Origin: JAHIKV01 sp963733145 | Lineage (GTDB): Bacteria; Planctomycetota; Planctomycetia; Pirellulales; Thermoguttaceae | Assembly (NCBI GenBank): GCA_963733145.1 | Contig: CAVTCJ010000015.1 | Coordinates: 62,001-126,000 of the forward strand | Length of the DNA stretch: 64,000 bases | Direction of reading: 5' to 3' | Shown here: positions 9,103 through 18,199 of the stretch, one piece after another | Layout: every line of letters begins with the position of its first letter | Position numbering within the stretch: position 1 is the stretch's first letter | Made by a program: the position numbers and the translations under genes | The notes under the pieces: generated by a model | Databases searched by the model: none | The model's input: the letters and a program-made list of their open reading frames with translations, nothing else | What the model was told of the DNA's origin: nothing

Positions 9103-9190
9103 CTCGATAAAGGCAAACCGGCCGCAAGGCCGTGTGCGCAAAGCAAAGGGCCGAGGGAGCAATCTCCGTCGGAAGCCTGGCTGCCGAAAG
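9103..9190 (+). ncRNA. Cyclic-di-GMP-I (GEMM-I) riboswitch
   Basis: The aptamer core is recognisable: GGCAAACC, a P2 hairpin ggccGCAAggcc with a GNRA tetraloop, then CGCAAAGC and GGGCC, a variable hairpin, and finally GGAAGCCTGGCTGCC, which matches the GGnnAGCcgGGcUGCC end of the family consensus. It lies about 190 nt upstream of the Flp pilin gene and in the same orientation, so c-di-GMP probably controls the first genes of the Tad pilus locus. The expression platform between 9190 and 9381 is not clear to me; CGGTTT-TTCC-GAAACCG near 9278 could form one of the alternative stems. Confidence 0.85.
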
Positions 9191-9381
9191 GGTGATGAAA
9201 ATCGCTTCGGTAAATTGTGGGAGAAGAGGTTCGGTTTTACTACACTTGGGTTCCAGAGGACAAACCGCAGGCCGGCGTCGGTTTTTCCGAAACCGATGTA
9301 TTGCCCGATGGAGCCCGAATTAGTTTGCACTTCCAGTTCGATTTTCCCTTCGCGGAATCGGGCCGGAATGGAGGAATACCG

Positions 9382-9568
9382 ATGATGTCACTCGCTAAGA
9401 AGATGCAACGTTTCCTCGTCTCCGAGGACGGACCGACCGCCGTGGAGTATGCGGTCATGCTGGCCCTGATCGTGATCGTCTGCTTGACGGCGATCAGCTC
9501 GATCGGCACAAACCAGCACCACGTTCAACAACGTCGCCACCTCGCTGGCAGGCGCTGGTGGGTCGTAA
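9382..9568 (+). CDS. flp: Flp/Fap-type pilin, one frameshift
   Basis: Short type IVb prepilin and major subunit of the Tad pilus. The leader MMSLAKKMQRFLVSEDG is followed by PTAVEYAVMLALIVIV: the glycine cleavage site, the conserved Glu-Tyr and the hydrophobic helix are all present. The raw frame continues past the expected end; one missing base near 9510 restores STTFNNVATSLAGAGGS and the stop at 9566-9568, giving about 61 aa. The ATG has GGAGG 6 bp upstream. A hairpin terminator follows. Confidence 0.85.
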
Positions 9569-9627
9569 TGATCGCCAGTGCCGATGGCCTTCGGGCCTGA
9601 GCGTAAAATCCGCTAGAACCGGAAAAA

Positions 9628-9669
9628 CCCCTCGGCGCCAACGGAAGTGGCCCCGAGGGGTCGTTTTTT
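9628..9669 (+). terminator. Rho-independent terminator after flp
   Basis: The stem CCCCTCGG/CCGAGGGG with an internal loop is followed by TCGTTTTTT. It would let the pilin be made in excess over the downstream assembly genes. Confidence 0.8.
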
Positions 9670-9699
9670 GACCTATACATTGTATAGGAGAACATAACC

Positions 9700-9810
9700 A
9701 TGTACCCGGTAATTCCCACGGAAATGATGCAAAGCGCGGTGCAGTTGGTGGTGTATTTCATCACGCTGACCGGCATTGTGTTGAGCGTCATGGTTGGCGC
9801 CCGCGCTTGA
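9700..9810 (+). CDS. 36-aa hydrophobic peptide in the Tad locus
   Basis: A small reading frame begins with ATG at 9700, with AGGAG about 9 bp upstream, and encodes MYPVIPTEM, a helix QLVVYFITLTGIVLSVMV, and GARA before TGA at 9808-9810. One transmembrane helix fills most of it. It lies between the flp terminator and cpaA in the same direction, so it may be a minor pilus or membrane component. I know no named family for it. CCTATACATTGTATAGG just upstream is a perfect inverted repeat that could be an operator. Confidence 0.55.
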   Translation: MYPVIPTEMMQSAVQLVVYFITLTGIVLSVMVGARA

Positions 9811-9813
9811 GGA

Positions 9814-10018
9814 AGATTTCAAATTGAAAATTGCAAATTTGAAATTGCAAATTTTCAATTTGCAATCTTTGGACTCCTGGTTCCCATGCTCCGCATGGGA
9901 ACCCGCTGTCCCGACGCTCTGCGTCGGTGGCGAGGGCCGGAACGAACGCCGAGCGTTCGGACACTGCGTTCCCACGCGGAGCGTGGGAACGAGATAAATT
10001 TGCAATTTGCAGTCTTTC
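9814..10018. repeat. Repeat cluster between the small peptide and cpaA
   Basis: AT-rich palindromic units (ttcaaattgaaaattgcaaat and complements) at 9816-9868 and 9996-10012 surround a GC-rich pair 9877-9993 built on gttcccatgctccgcatgggaac and gcgttcccacgcggagcgtgg. Relatives of the latter lie at 19188-19330 and 29988-30040. Confidence 0.8.
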
Positions 10019-10032
10019 CCGGAGAGCATTAA

Positions 10033-10599
10033 ATGCCGCAGTTCCATCAACTACCCGATTTCTTCGTTCACAATTGGCCGTTCTGGCTGCTCAGCACGGT
10101 CCTGGTCCTGGCCGCGGTGATCGACGGCTGGAAACTGAAAGTTCCCAACTGGATCACTTTCCCGCTGGTCGTCAGCGGTTGGGTTTACAGCACCGCCTGT
10201 TTCGGCTGGGAAGGGCTCGTCTGGAGCTTGTTGGGAACGATCGTCGGCTTGGCGCTGTTGCTGCCCGCCTATGCCATCGGCGGCATGGGCGCCGGCGACG
10301 TGAAACTGCTGGCCGGGGTGGGGGCCTGGGTGTGGGTCTCCAATACGCTCTACGCATTTTGCGTCTCGGCGGTAGTCGGCGGGATAATTGCCGTCGGCAT
10401 GGTCCTCTGGCGGCGCGATTGGCACTACCACTTCAGGCAATTCTGGACGATCACCAACGAAATCATGGAAATCCGCGATCCCAACGCTCTCTCCGAGATC
10501 GCCGCGGAGCGGAAAAGTGCGATGTTGTTGTTGCCCTATGGGATACCGATAGCGATTGGCTCAATTGCCTATTTTTACTGGGCGGGGATGCTGCTATGA
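10033..10599 (+). CDS. cpaA: Prepilin peptidase CpaA/TadV
   Basis: 188 aa, A24 aspartic peptidase of the Tad system, which cleaves and matures the Flp prepilin at the inner membrane. Both catalytic aspartates are visible: AAVIDGWKLKVPN and GGMGAGDVKLL (the GxGD motif). There are about five transmembrane helices. Its stop overlaps the tadE start by 4 bp (ATGA). Confidence 0.9.
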   Translation: MPQFHQLPDFFVHNWPFWLLSTVLVLAAVIDGWKLKVPNWITFPLVVSGWVYSTACFGWEGLVWSLLGTIVGLALLLPAYAIGGMGAGDVKLLAGVGAWVWVSNTLYAFCVSAVVGGIIAVGMVLWRRDWHYHFRQFWTITNEIMEIRDPNALSEIAAERKSAMLLLPYGIPIAIGSIAYFYWAGMLL

Positions 10600-11161
10600 A
10601 ACTGCCGACAATGCTTATATCGCCCAGCTTGCGCAGTCGGAAGGCCGCGACCGTTGGTCGCGTGGTTTGCGAAACCGCAAGCGGAGATTTTGCCTATCCT
10701 AATCCAACAAGCGGCGGCCATCTTGGATATAACCTAGAGCGGTCTTGCCGACGGTGCCGAATAAAACGACAAGGCGCGGCTGCCGTCGAGTTTGCGCTGG
10801 TTGCGCCGTGTTTTTCCTGATGGTGTTCGGGATGATCGAGTTTGGACGCATGGTTATGGTCCAGCAGATCCTCACTAATGCCGCTCGGGAGGGGGCGCGG
10901 GTAGCCGTGTTGGATTCCCAGACTCCGACGGCGAGTTTGGTGCGGGACACCGTTAATAATTATTTGCAGAACGCAGGCATTTCGGGCGCCACCACGACCA
11001 TTAACCCGGCCGAGCCGACTACGGCCACCTATGGGCAGCCCGTTACCGTTACGGTTCGGATTCCGTTCGGCAGCGTCAGTTGGCTTCCGTCGCCGATGTT
11101 TATCAGCGCAAACACCAACCTGACGGCCAGCACGGTAATGCGTCGGGAAACGGTTCAATAA
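10596..11161 (+). CDS. tadE: TadE-like pseudopilin, one frameshift
   Basis: The conserved TadE segment RQGAAAVEFALVAP continues, after a one-base shift near 10806-10815, as FFLMVFGMIEFGRMVMVQQILTNAAREGARVA. This is the cleavage-competent hydrophobic N-terminus of the minor pilins TadE/TadF. The raw start at 10596 gives about 58 extra residues including repeat-like sequence (CETASGDFAYPNPTSGG); a downstream start nearer 10760 is possible. It is coupled to cpaA by a 4-bp overlap. Confidence 0.8.
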
Positions 11162-11208
11162 GAAATTTTTGCAGGACGGATTTCCGATTCCGTCCTACGG
11201 ACAAGACT

Positions 11209-12369
11209 ATGCGACCAAAATCAATCGCCATTCTGATGTTGGCCCTGGGCTGCGGTTTGGTGGCCATGATCGGCATTACCCAGGTGATGGCCAAGCGGAA
11301 CAAGGGGCCGGCCGCCTCCACGGGACAAACGCAGCCGATCTTCGTCGCCATGACCGACGTCGGCATGGGCGACCTGCTCAACTCGCGGGACTTGAAGCTC
11401 GAGCAATGGCCCAAGGACAAAATTCCCCCCGGGGCCGTCTTGCGGCTCGAAGATGTCGAAGGACGCCGCACACGAACCAAGCTCTACGCCGGCGAACCGA
11501 TCCTGGACAACAAACTGATGGGCAAAGGGGCCAACGAACAAGGGGCCGCCGCCACGATCCCCAAGGGCTACCGCGTCGTGCCCGTCAAGGTCGATCTGGT
11601 CAGCGGCGGAAGCAGTATGATACTCCCCGGCGACCGCGTCGACGTGATGGTGCACCTCTTCAAGGATAAAAACCGCGGCATCGGCGAAACGATGACCCGG
11701 ACCATCCTGCAAGACATCAAGGTCTTCGCCGTCAACGACGTGGTAGGGATGGAGAACGACGCCGATCCCGGCAAGTCGATACCCGCCAAAACTATTTCCC
11801 TACTGGTTACGCCGGAGCAGGCGGCCAAGGTCACGCTGGCCAGCCAACTGGGGAAAATTCAACTCGTAATGCGTGGCCCCGGGGACGATAAACAGGTCCC
11901 CGACGCCCAGGCCACGCCGGCCGAATTGTTCGGAGCGGTTGAAAAATCGGATCGCCAGAAAGAAACCGCGTCGCAAAAGTCCGAGCCGGACCAAAAAAAC
12001 AAGGGGTTTGTGGATTTCCTCGATTCGATGAAGAGGAAACTGGCCGACAAGGCCCCGCCGCAGAGCAACACGCCTGCCGTTTGGACAATGCGCATTCTCA
12101 AGCCGGACGGTGTGACCGAGGTGAAGTTCGAGGAAGCGGAGGGCGGGCCGGACTCGACCTCGACGCAGTGGATAAACACACCAGGGCCGGTCAGCGCGGC
12201 CCAGACCGGCTGGCACGGGCGGCCTGCCCGTAAATCGACCGATGGCGGCAAGGCTCAGCAGTCGCCCGCCGGCGCCGGCGAGAAGCCAGTGCCACCTGCC
12301 GGCGAGACGCCGATGCCGTCGCCCCCCGCCGAGCCGCAAGGACCGAAACTCGGACCCGGGGACAAATAG
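11209..12369 (+). CDS. cpaB: Flp pilus assembly protein CpaB/RcpC
   Basis: About 386 aa. An N-terminal signal or membrane segment (SIAILMLALGCGLVAMIG) is followed by a SAF/CpaB domain with VAMTDVGMGDLL, AGEPILDNKLM and the C-terminal CpaB part (GYRVVPVKVDLVSGG, LPGDRVDVMV). RcpC/CpaB is a periplasmic partner of the secretin. The C-terminal 60 residues are low-complexity, Pro/Gly rich, and include a repeat-derived TGWHGRPARKS at about 12205-12240. The ATG at 11209 is preceded by a weak Shine-Dalgarno. Confidence 0.85.
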   Translation: MRPKSIAILMLALGCGLVAMIGITQVMAKRNKGPAASTGQTQPIFVAMTDVGMGDLLNSRDLKLEQWPKDKIPPGAVLRLEDVEGRRTRTKLYAGEPILDNKLMGKGANEQGAAATIPKGYRVVPVKVDLVSGGSSMILPGDRVDVMVHLFKDKNRGIGETMTRTILQDIKVFAVNDVVGMENDADPGKSIPAKTISLLVTPEQAAKVTLASQLGKIQLVMRGPGDDKQVPDAQATPAELFGAVEKSDRQKETASQKSEPDQKNKGFVDFLDSMKRKLADKAPPQSNTPAVWTMRILKPDGVTEVKFEEAEGGPDSTSTQWINTPGPVSAAQTGWHGRPARKSTDGGKAQQSPAGAGEKPVPPAGETPMPSPPAEPQGPKLGPGDK

Positions 12370-12372
12370 TAG

Positions 12373-12538
12373 GGTGCGTGAAACGCACCGGGAATGGTCA
12401 TGCTATTAGGAGTAAGGTGTCGTTAGTGATGGGGTCTTAGGTCTTAGGTCTTGGGTCTTGGGTCTTAGGTCTTCGAGCACCAAGACCTAAGACCCAAGAC
12501 CCAAGACCACTAGATCAACGGTGCGTTTCACGCATCAT
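12373..12538. repeat. Nested palindromes before cpaC
   Basis: Outer arms gtgcgtgaaacgcacc and ggtgcgtttcacgca surround a direct/inverted repeat of ggtcttaggtcttgggtctt (12435-12512). No gene is seen. Confidence 0.8.
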
Positions 12539-12566
12539 ACGAATGGATTCGCAAGGAAACACAAGG

Positions 12567-14323
12567 ATGTGTACGCAATATCTCGCGCGGTTATTCTGGT
12601 TATTGGCAATCTGCTGTGTGGCCACCGTAACGGTCTCTGCCGCGGAGCCGCCCCCTCCGCCCGTTCCGCTCGTAAGGCCGTCGATCGTCTTTAAGGTCCA
12701 CAATGCCACAGACCGGATGGAGATGACGGTCAACACCAGCCGCATCCTCACGCTGGACCAGAAAATCGTCCAGGCCCAGGCCGACAACCCAGGACATTCT
12801 GGAGTTGACCCCGCATCTCGCCCACCCAGATTCTGGCCTCGGCCAAAGCGAAGGGCGTGACCAGGGTGAATCTCTGGGACGAAAACAAGAAACTCTACAC
12901 GATCGACGTGATCGTCTACGCCGACACGCGGGAGTTCCAGTTGGTGCTGCAAACCGCCTTCCCCAACGCGGCGTTGAAGGTGATTCCAGTGAAAGATACC
13001 GTGATGATTTCCGGCTACGTCGACAAAACGGAGCTCGTCGAGCGGATTATCCGCGTCGCCGAGGAGTATTATCCGAAGGTCATCAACAACATGACCATCG
13101 GCGGCTGCCAGCAAGTGCTGTTGCACGTCTAGATAATGGAGGTTTCGCGGACCAAGCTCCGCCAATTGGGTTTCGACTGGGCAAAAATCACCGGCCGCAA
13201 CGTCATCACCTCGGGGCCGACCGGTTTGATTACCGACTTACGACCCAACAAGCTCATCTCGATGGGCGGGTTGGGCGGTGCGGTGGGCAAGGCCGCCATG
13301 CCGCAACGGTTCTCCAAGCACCTTCGCCTTCAACGTCGTCAACGGCAACAGCGGCTTCTTCGGCGTGCTGGATGCCCTACGGGAGGACGGACTGGTGAAG
13401 ATGTTGGCGGAGCCTACGCTTGACGGCGATCAACGGCGAAGCGGCATCCAGTCTCATCTCCGAGCGGGAGGATCGTTCTCATCATCCCGAACGCGACAGA
13501 GTCTGGGGACGCTCTCTATCACCGTCAGAGTATGGAACACAGATCAAGTTCGTGCCGATCGTATTGGGCAACGGGAAAATCCGACCTGGAAGTCCGGTCC
13601 CATCATCAGCGAACTTGACTACTCCACTGGCACGACCATCGCCGGCACTACCAGTCCCGGACATAAAGGATCGGATGCGCCGAAACGGCTGTGGAGCTGA
13701 TGGCGGGCCAGACGCTGGCGATTGCCGGACTGGTGCAGACCCGCATCGAGGCTTCCAGTAATCCGGACTGCCTTGGATCAGCGAGTTGCCCTATCTTGGG
13801 CGCGGCGTTCCGAAACGTGAAGGAAAACCGCAACGAGATCGAACTGTTGATTATGGTCACGCCGGAATTGGTCGAGCCGATGGACGCCAACGAAGTTCCG
13901 CCGTGCGGCCCCGGCTCGGGGACAACCAGCCCCAACGATTGGGAACTGTTCATGAAGGGACATCTGGAAGTGCCCAAATGTGGTCCGCCGTGCGGGAGTT
14001 GCAACAACGGTTGCCCGACCGAGGGCGGGAACATGCCCCCGGACGGCATGATGCTCGACCCGGCCGAACCGATTCCCACGCCCGCGCCGAGCGGTGCGTT
14101 GCGAATCGTTGCAACGGCTGGCTTGTCCAGCCGCCCGCGGCGGCGGAATCGCCAGGACAGCCTGCGGCGGCAATCCACATGGCATATGGGGTGCGCCGGA
14201 GCGAATCCATACAACCGCTATTCTTCGCCCAAGCCGAACTCCTCCTCGGCTCCCGCCCCTGCGGAAACTCCCAATGGCCCGCCGGGATTCATCGGCCCGG
14301 TCGGCTATGACGTAGTAAAGTAA
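12567..14323 (+). CDS. cpaC: Secretin CpaC/RcpA, many frameshifts
   Basis: Outer-membrane secretin of the Tad pilus. A signal peptide (LFWLLAICCVATVTVSAA) is followed by the N-terminal pilus-secretin domain (NTSRILTLDQKI; VTRVNLWDENKKLYTIDV), a BON-like part (MISGYVDKTELVERIIRVAEEY) and the secretin core (NVVNGNSGFFGVLDALREDG, MLAEPTLTAINGEAAS, MAGQTLAIAGLVQTR, FRNVKENRNEIELLIMVTPELVEP). At least six frame changes, near 12800, 13125, 13320, 13425, 13480-13680 and 13770, interrupt it. Either this stretch is poorly sequenced or the gene is decaying. The C-terminus is a Pro/Ser-rich tail. Confidence 0.8.
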
Positions 14324-14379
14324 AGAGGGCACGTGCGGTATTGCGCCGGCGAAGGGCTCACCGTCTAGCCGCCGCGTCC

Positions 14380-14540
14380 ATGCGGGGTCCCGGCGTGGGC
14401 GCCGGGGCTAACCCGGATTATTCATAAACACGAAGGAACATTGTCATTCTGAGCGCAGCGAAGAATCTGGGCTGTTTGCGGCGCATCGGCAGATCCTTCG
14501 CTGCACTCAGGATGACGTTTATGAATAATCCGGGCTAAAC
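14380..14540. repeat. MITE-like element upstream of cpaE
   Basis: 14407-14537 is the inverted, nearly identical copy of 7986-8109. A short cggcgtgggcgccgggg palindrome precedes it at 14391. Confidence 0.9.
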
Positions 14541-14576
14541 GCGCTCACTACGAATTGTCACACCAACCAGCATCCC

Positions 14577-15793
14577 ATGAGCAACGTCCTCCGATTAGCC
14601 ATTGTCGATCCGAGCGATTCCCACCGCGAAGCGTTGAAGAACATGTTGCTGGGAATGGACATGATCTGGCTCGAAGCGGAGTGCTCGCGGTACGAGTTTT
14701 TCGCCGACGTAGTGGCCCAGACCAATCCGGACATCGGCATCGTGGCCATCGACACCGATCCGGAAAAGGGGCTCGAACTGGTCGGCCGTCTGGCGGCCGC
14801 CTCGCCCGAATGCGCGGTCCTGGTGATAAGTTCGTCCAACGACGGGAGCTTGATCTTGCAGGCATTGCGGGCGGGGGCCAAAGAGTTCCTCACCCAGCCG
14901 ATGCGGATCGAGGAGCTATTGGCCGCCTTGGGGCGCATCAGCGAGCGACGCTTGGGCCGCGGCGAAAACCGCCCGCGGGGAAATCAGGTGATCGCCGTGG
15001 CCGGCGCCATCGGCGGCGTGGGAACCACCAGCCTGGCGGTCAATTTGGGCTGCATCCTCGCCAAGGACCCGCGCAACTCAGTGGCCCTGGTCGATCTCGA
15101 CCTCTGCCTGGGCGACGCCGACGTGTTCCTGGACATGATTCCCGACTATACGCTGGTCGACGTGGCCCAGAACGTCACCCGCTTGGACTTCACGCTCTTG
15201 AAGCGGTCGTTGACGAAACACTCCTCGGGCCTGTACTTGCTGCCGCGGCCGGTGCAGTTGGAAGACGTGGCCCTGATCACGCCCGACGACCTGCAACGGG
15301 TAATCGGGCTGTTGAAGGCCACCTTCACCCATCTCGTGCTCGATCTCTCGAAGGGCTACTCGGCCATCGACATGATCGCCCTGACGATGGCCAACGACAT
15401 CCTCCTGACCACGCAGCTCGACTTGCCTTGCCTGCGGAACGTAGTCCGCTTGATGATGTCGTTCGGGAATATGGAGGACCTGGCCGACAAGGTGAAGATC
15501 ATTGTCAACCGCGTCGGCCTGGACAGCGGACAAATCACCTTGAAGAAGGCCAAGGAGACCATCGGCAAGGAAATCTACTGGCAGTTGCCGAACGACTACC
15601 GCACGATGATCGAAGCCCGCAACAACGGCGTGCCACTCGTCGAGAGCACCCGAAAGCGGCCATCACGCAGTCGCTGATGGCCCTGGCCAAGATGCTCGAC
15701 GGCGCCGAGGAAATCGAAGGCGAGGAAGCGGCCGCCGGAAAGAAGAGCCTCGGCGGCCTGCTGAAACTGTGGTCGGGGAAGAACGGAAAGTAA
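14577..15793 (+). CDS. cpaE: Tad pilus localisation ATPase CpaE/TadZ, one frameshift
   Basis: About 405 aa. An N-terminal receiver-like domain (LAIVDPSDSHREALKNML, RAGAKEFLTQPM) is followed by a ParA/MinD-type ATPase domain (VAGAIGGVGTTSLAVNLG, VDLDLCLGDADVFLD). TadZ/CpaE localises the Tad machinery to a pole or focus. The deviant Walker A lysine normally found before GGVG is an isoleucine here. Near 15650 a one-base shift moves the frame; the end reads AAITQSLMALAKMLDGAEE and stops at 15793. Confidence 0.85.
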
Positions 15794-15912
15794 AGCCGAT
15801 ATATCTCCCGCTCATCGCGGGGACTTGCCGAATTCGCATCCATCGGCTAAAATTCATGTAGTGCATTATGGCTCGATTATCGTGCCTCCTATTGCGAGAA
15901 CGGACGACAGCG

Positions 15913-16131
15913 ATGCGTGTCTGCCAGATTCATGCAACTGTTTCCGATGATCATTCGGTGACCTTGAAAAACGTGCCCTTTCAGCCTGGAGAACACGTGG
16001 AAGTGGTGGTTTGTTCGGAGCATGCAAAACGCCCTAATGGCAACTCCTCCTATCCCCTCCAGGGCAAGCCGGTCCAGTACCTTCAACCGTTTGACGGTGT
16101 ATCGGAAGACGACTGGGAAGCCACGCAATGA
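15913..16131 (+). CDS. Putative antitoxin of a VapBC-type pair
   Basis: 72 aa from the ATG at 15913 (an upstream in-frame start at 15868 would add 15 residues). MRVCQIHATVSDDHSVTLKNVPF resembles the short beta-rich N-termini of antitoxins that precede PIN toxins, but I cannot place it in a named family. Its TGA overlaps the ATG of the PIN gene (ATGA), the usual coupling of antitoxin and toxin. Confidence 0.6.
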   Translation: MRVCQIHATVSDDHSVTLKNVPFQPGEHVEVVVCSEHAKRPNGNSSYPLQGKPVQYLQPFDGVSEDDWEATQ

Positions 16132-16520
16132 TCGTTCTCGATACGCACATTTGGGTGTGGTGGGTGCATGGCGACAAACGGCTGTCACAATCCCAAGCGG
16201 AAATCATCAAGTCCAGCGAGAACGGCGCGATCGGAGTCAGCGCCATTTCAATCTGGGAAGTCGCCAAACTTGTCCAGTATCAAAGGCTGAAATTGCCTTG
16301 CCCACTGGAGGAGTGGATGGGGCATGCTTTGTCATATCCCGGTCTGAGCGTCGTTCATCTCACCCCTGAAATCGCCATCGAATCCTGCCGTCTGCCGGGG
16401 AACTTCCACCGTGATCCCGCCGATCAGATCATTGTAGCCACTGCCAGGCTCCACGGCTGCTCGTTGATCACGTCGGACAGCAAACTGCTTGCTTACCCGT
16501 TTGTGTCAACGATTGCGTAG
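16128..16520 (+). CDS. vapC: PIN-domain toxin, VapC type
   Basis: 130 aa. The acidic PIN residues are visible: IVLDTHIWVWW near the N-terminus, SAISIWEVAKL (Glu) in the middle, and HRDPADQIIVATA followed by LITSDSKL. Such toxins cut RNA, commonly initiator tRNA or rRNA. With the overlapping upstream gene it forms a toxin-antitoxin module placed between cpaE and cpaF, so it separates two blocks of the pilus locus. Confidence 0.85.
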   Translation: MIVLDTHIWVWWVHGDKRLSQSQAEIIKSSENGAIGVSAISIWEVAKLVQYQRLKLPCPLEEWMGHALSYPGLSVVHLTPEIAIESCRLPGNFHRDPADQIIVATARLHGCSLITSDSKLLAYPFVSTIA

Positions 16521-16876
16521 TCGAAATTAGTCGACATACTCCGCAAGAATCGCGCGATCCGCACGGCCGTCACAATCTATCCAACCGTTGTCAGGCGTCG
16601 GATATGCATTTCCGCCATCAAGGCAAGCTCTGTACGGCGGAATAGCCGGAGGCTAACAGCCTCCGGAATAACGTGCCCGACTGTATTCCCGGGCGATTCG
16701 CACACTCACGCCCGAAGCCTGCAAAGCGAGAGGGTGGACGGCGGTTTGCCCTCGCTTGCGCATCGAGCTAGTGTCATATCACTTTGCCCCGATATTTCGC
16801 TCCTCGGCGCATCGTCTCTCCCCCATCCATAACCTATGTTTACGGGGATACTTTAGACACAACGGATAGATCTCTC
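16521..16876. other. Gap before cpaF with two palindromes
   Basis: No gene seen. 16648-16670 is ccggaggctaacagcctccgg. 16709-16777 is a palindrome with gcccgaagc, ctcgcttgcgc and gctagtgtc, related to 24286-24352. Confidence 0.6.
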
Positions 16877-18196
16877 ATGGCAAAATTGATGACCACATTG
16901 CGGCCGGCCGACCCGAAAGAGAGCAGCTTCGAGGAGCTCAAGCAGCACATCCACGGCAAGCTGGTCGACAAGTTGGATTTGTCGCGCGTCGGCGAGATGG
17001 ACGGCGAGACCTTGCGCCGCGAAATCCGCCTGGTCGTCGAGCATCTCTGCGACACCGAAGACACGCTGTTGAACCGCAGCGAGCGCGACCGGCTGGTGAG
17101 CGAGGTTCTCGACGAGACGTTCGGACTCGGCCCCTTGGAGATGCTGCTGAAGGACCCGACGATCAGCGATATTCTCATCAACGGTCCGAAGAGCGTCTAC
17201 TGCGAGCGGCGGGGCAAGATGGAAAAGACGAACGTCGTCTTCCGCGACAACAAGCACCTGATGCAGATCATCGACCGGATCATCTCGAAGGTCGGCCGGC
17301 GGGTGGACGAGACCTGCCCGATGGTCGATGCCCGGATGATGGACGGTTCGCGTTTCAACGCCATCATTCCGCCGCTGGCGTTGGACGGGGCCTGCGTTTC
17401 CATCCGGCGGTTCGGGGCCAATCCGCTGAAGCTGGAGGACCTGCTGAACTTCAAGGCCTTCACGCCCGAGATGGTGATGCTCATGGAAGGGGCCATCAAG
17501 GCCCGGCTGAACATCCTGATCTCCGGCGGCACCGGCTCCGGCAAAACCACGCTGCTGAACACGCTGTCGAGCTTCATCCCCAACACCGACCGCATCGTGA
17601 CCATCGAAGACGCCGCCGAGTTGCAATTGCAGCAGGAGCACGTGGTGCGGCTGGAAACCCGGCCGCCGAACATCGAGGGCAAGGGCGAGGTCTGCGCCAC
17701 CGACCTGGTCCGCAACGCCTTGCGCATGCGGCCCGAGCGGATCATCATCGGCGAGTGCCGCGGGGCCGAGGCCCTGGACATGCTCCAGGCCATGAACACC
17801 GGCCACGAAGGGTCGATGACCACCTTGCACGCCAACACCCCCCGCGACGCGCTCAGCCGCTTGGAAACCATGATTATGATGGCCGGCTTCGAGTTGCCGC
17901 TGAAGGCCATGCGGGCGCAAATGGCCAGCGCCATCGACCTGGTCGTCCAGGTCAGCCGGCTGCAAGGAGGCTCGCGGAAGGTCACTTGCATCACCGAAAT
18001 CGTGGGCATGGAGCAGGACACCGTCATCATGCAGGACGTCTACCGCTTCGACAAGGACGGCGTGGACGAGAACGGCCGGGCCTACGGCAAGTTCGTCGCC
18101 ACCGGCATTCGGCCCGTGTTCATGTCCCGGCTGGAGTCGATGGGGGTGCGTCTGCCCTCGAGCGCCTTCCGCGAACGAGTCATGATGGAGGACTAA
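16877..18196 (+). CDS. cpaF: Tad pilus secretion ATPase CpaF/TadA
   Basis: 439 aa, hexameric ATPase that powers Flp pilus assembly at the cytoplasmic face. Walker A is SGGTGSGKTTLLNTL (about residue 217), the Asp box is VTIEDAAELQL, Walker B is RPERIIIGECRG and the His box is GHEGSMTTLHAN. The N-terminal helical domain (LVDKLDLSRVGEM) is typical. I chose the ATG at 16877 (MAKLMTT); an in-frame upstream start at 16784 gives an unconserved leader. The gene runs 3 bp ahead of tadB. Confidence 0.93.
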   Translation: MAKLMTTLRPADPKESSFEELKQHIHGKLVDKLDLSRVGEMDGETLRREIRLVVEHLCDTEDTLLNRSERDRLVSEVLDETFGLGPLEMLLKDPTISDILINGPKSVYCERRGKMEKTNVVFRDNKHLMQIIDRIISKVGRRVDETCPMVDARMMDGSRFNAIIPPLALDGACVSIRRFGANPLKLEDLLNFKAFTPEMVMLMEGAIKARLNILISGGTGSGKTTLLNTLSSFIPNTDRIVTIEDAAELQLQQEHVVRLETRPPNIEGKGEVCATDLVRNALRMRPERIIIGECRGAEALDMLQAMNTGHEGSMTTLHANTPRDALSRLETMIMMAGFELPLKAMRAQMASAIDLVVQVSRLQGGSRKVTCITEIVGMEQDTVIMQDVYRFDKDGVDENGRAYGKFVATGIRPVFMSRLESMGVRLPSSAFRERVMMED

Positions 18197-18199
18197 ACG

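Noticed and set aside
9217..9600. 127-aa frame joining the riboswitch region to flp
   Set aside because: The pilin starts at 9382 with its own Shine-Dalgarno; the upstream part has no homology that I recognise and overlaps regulatory RNA.
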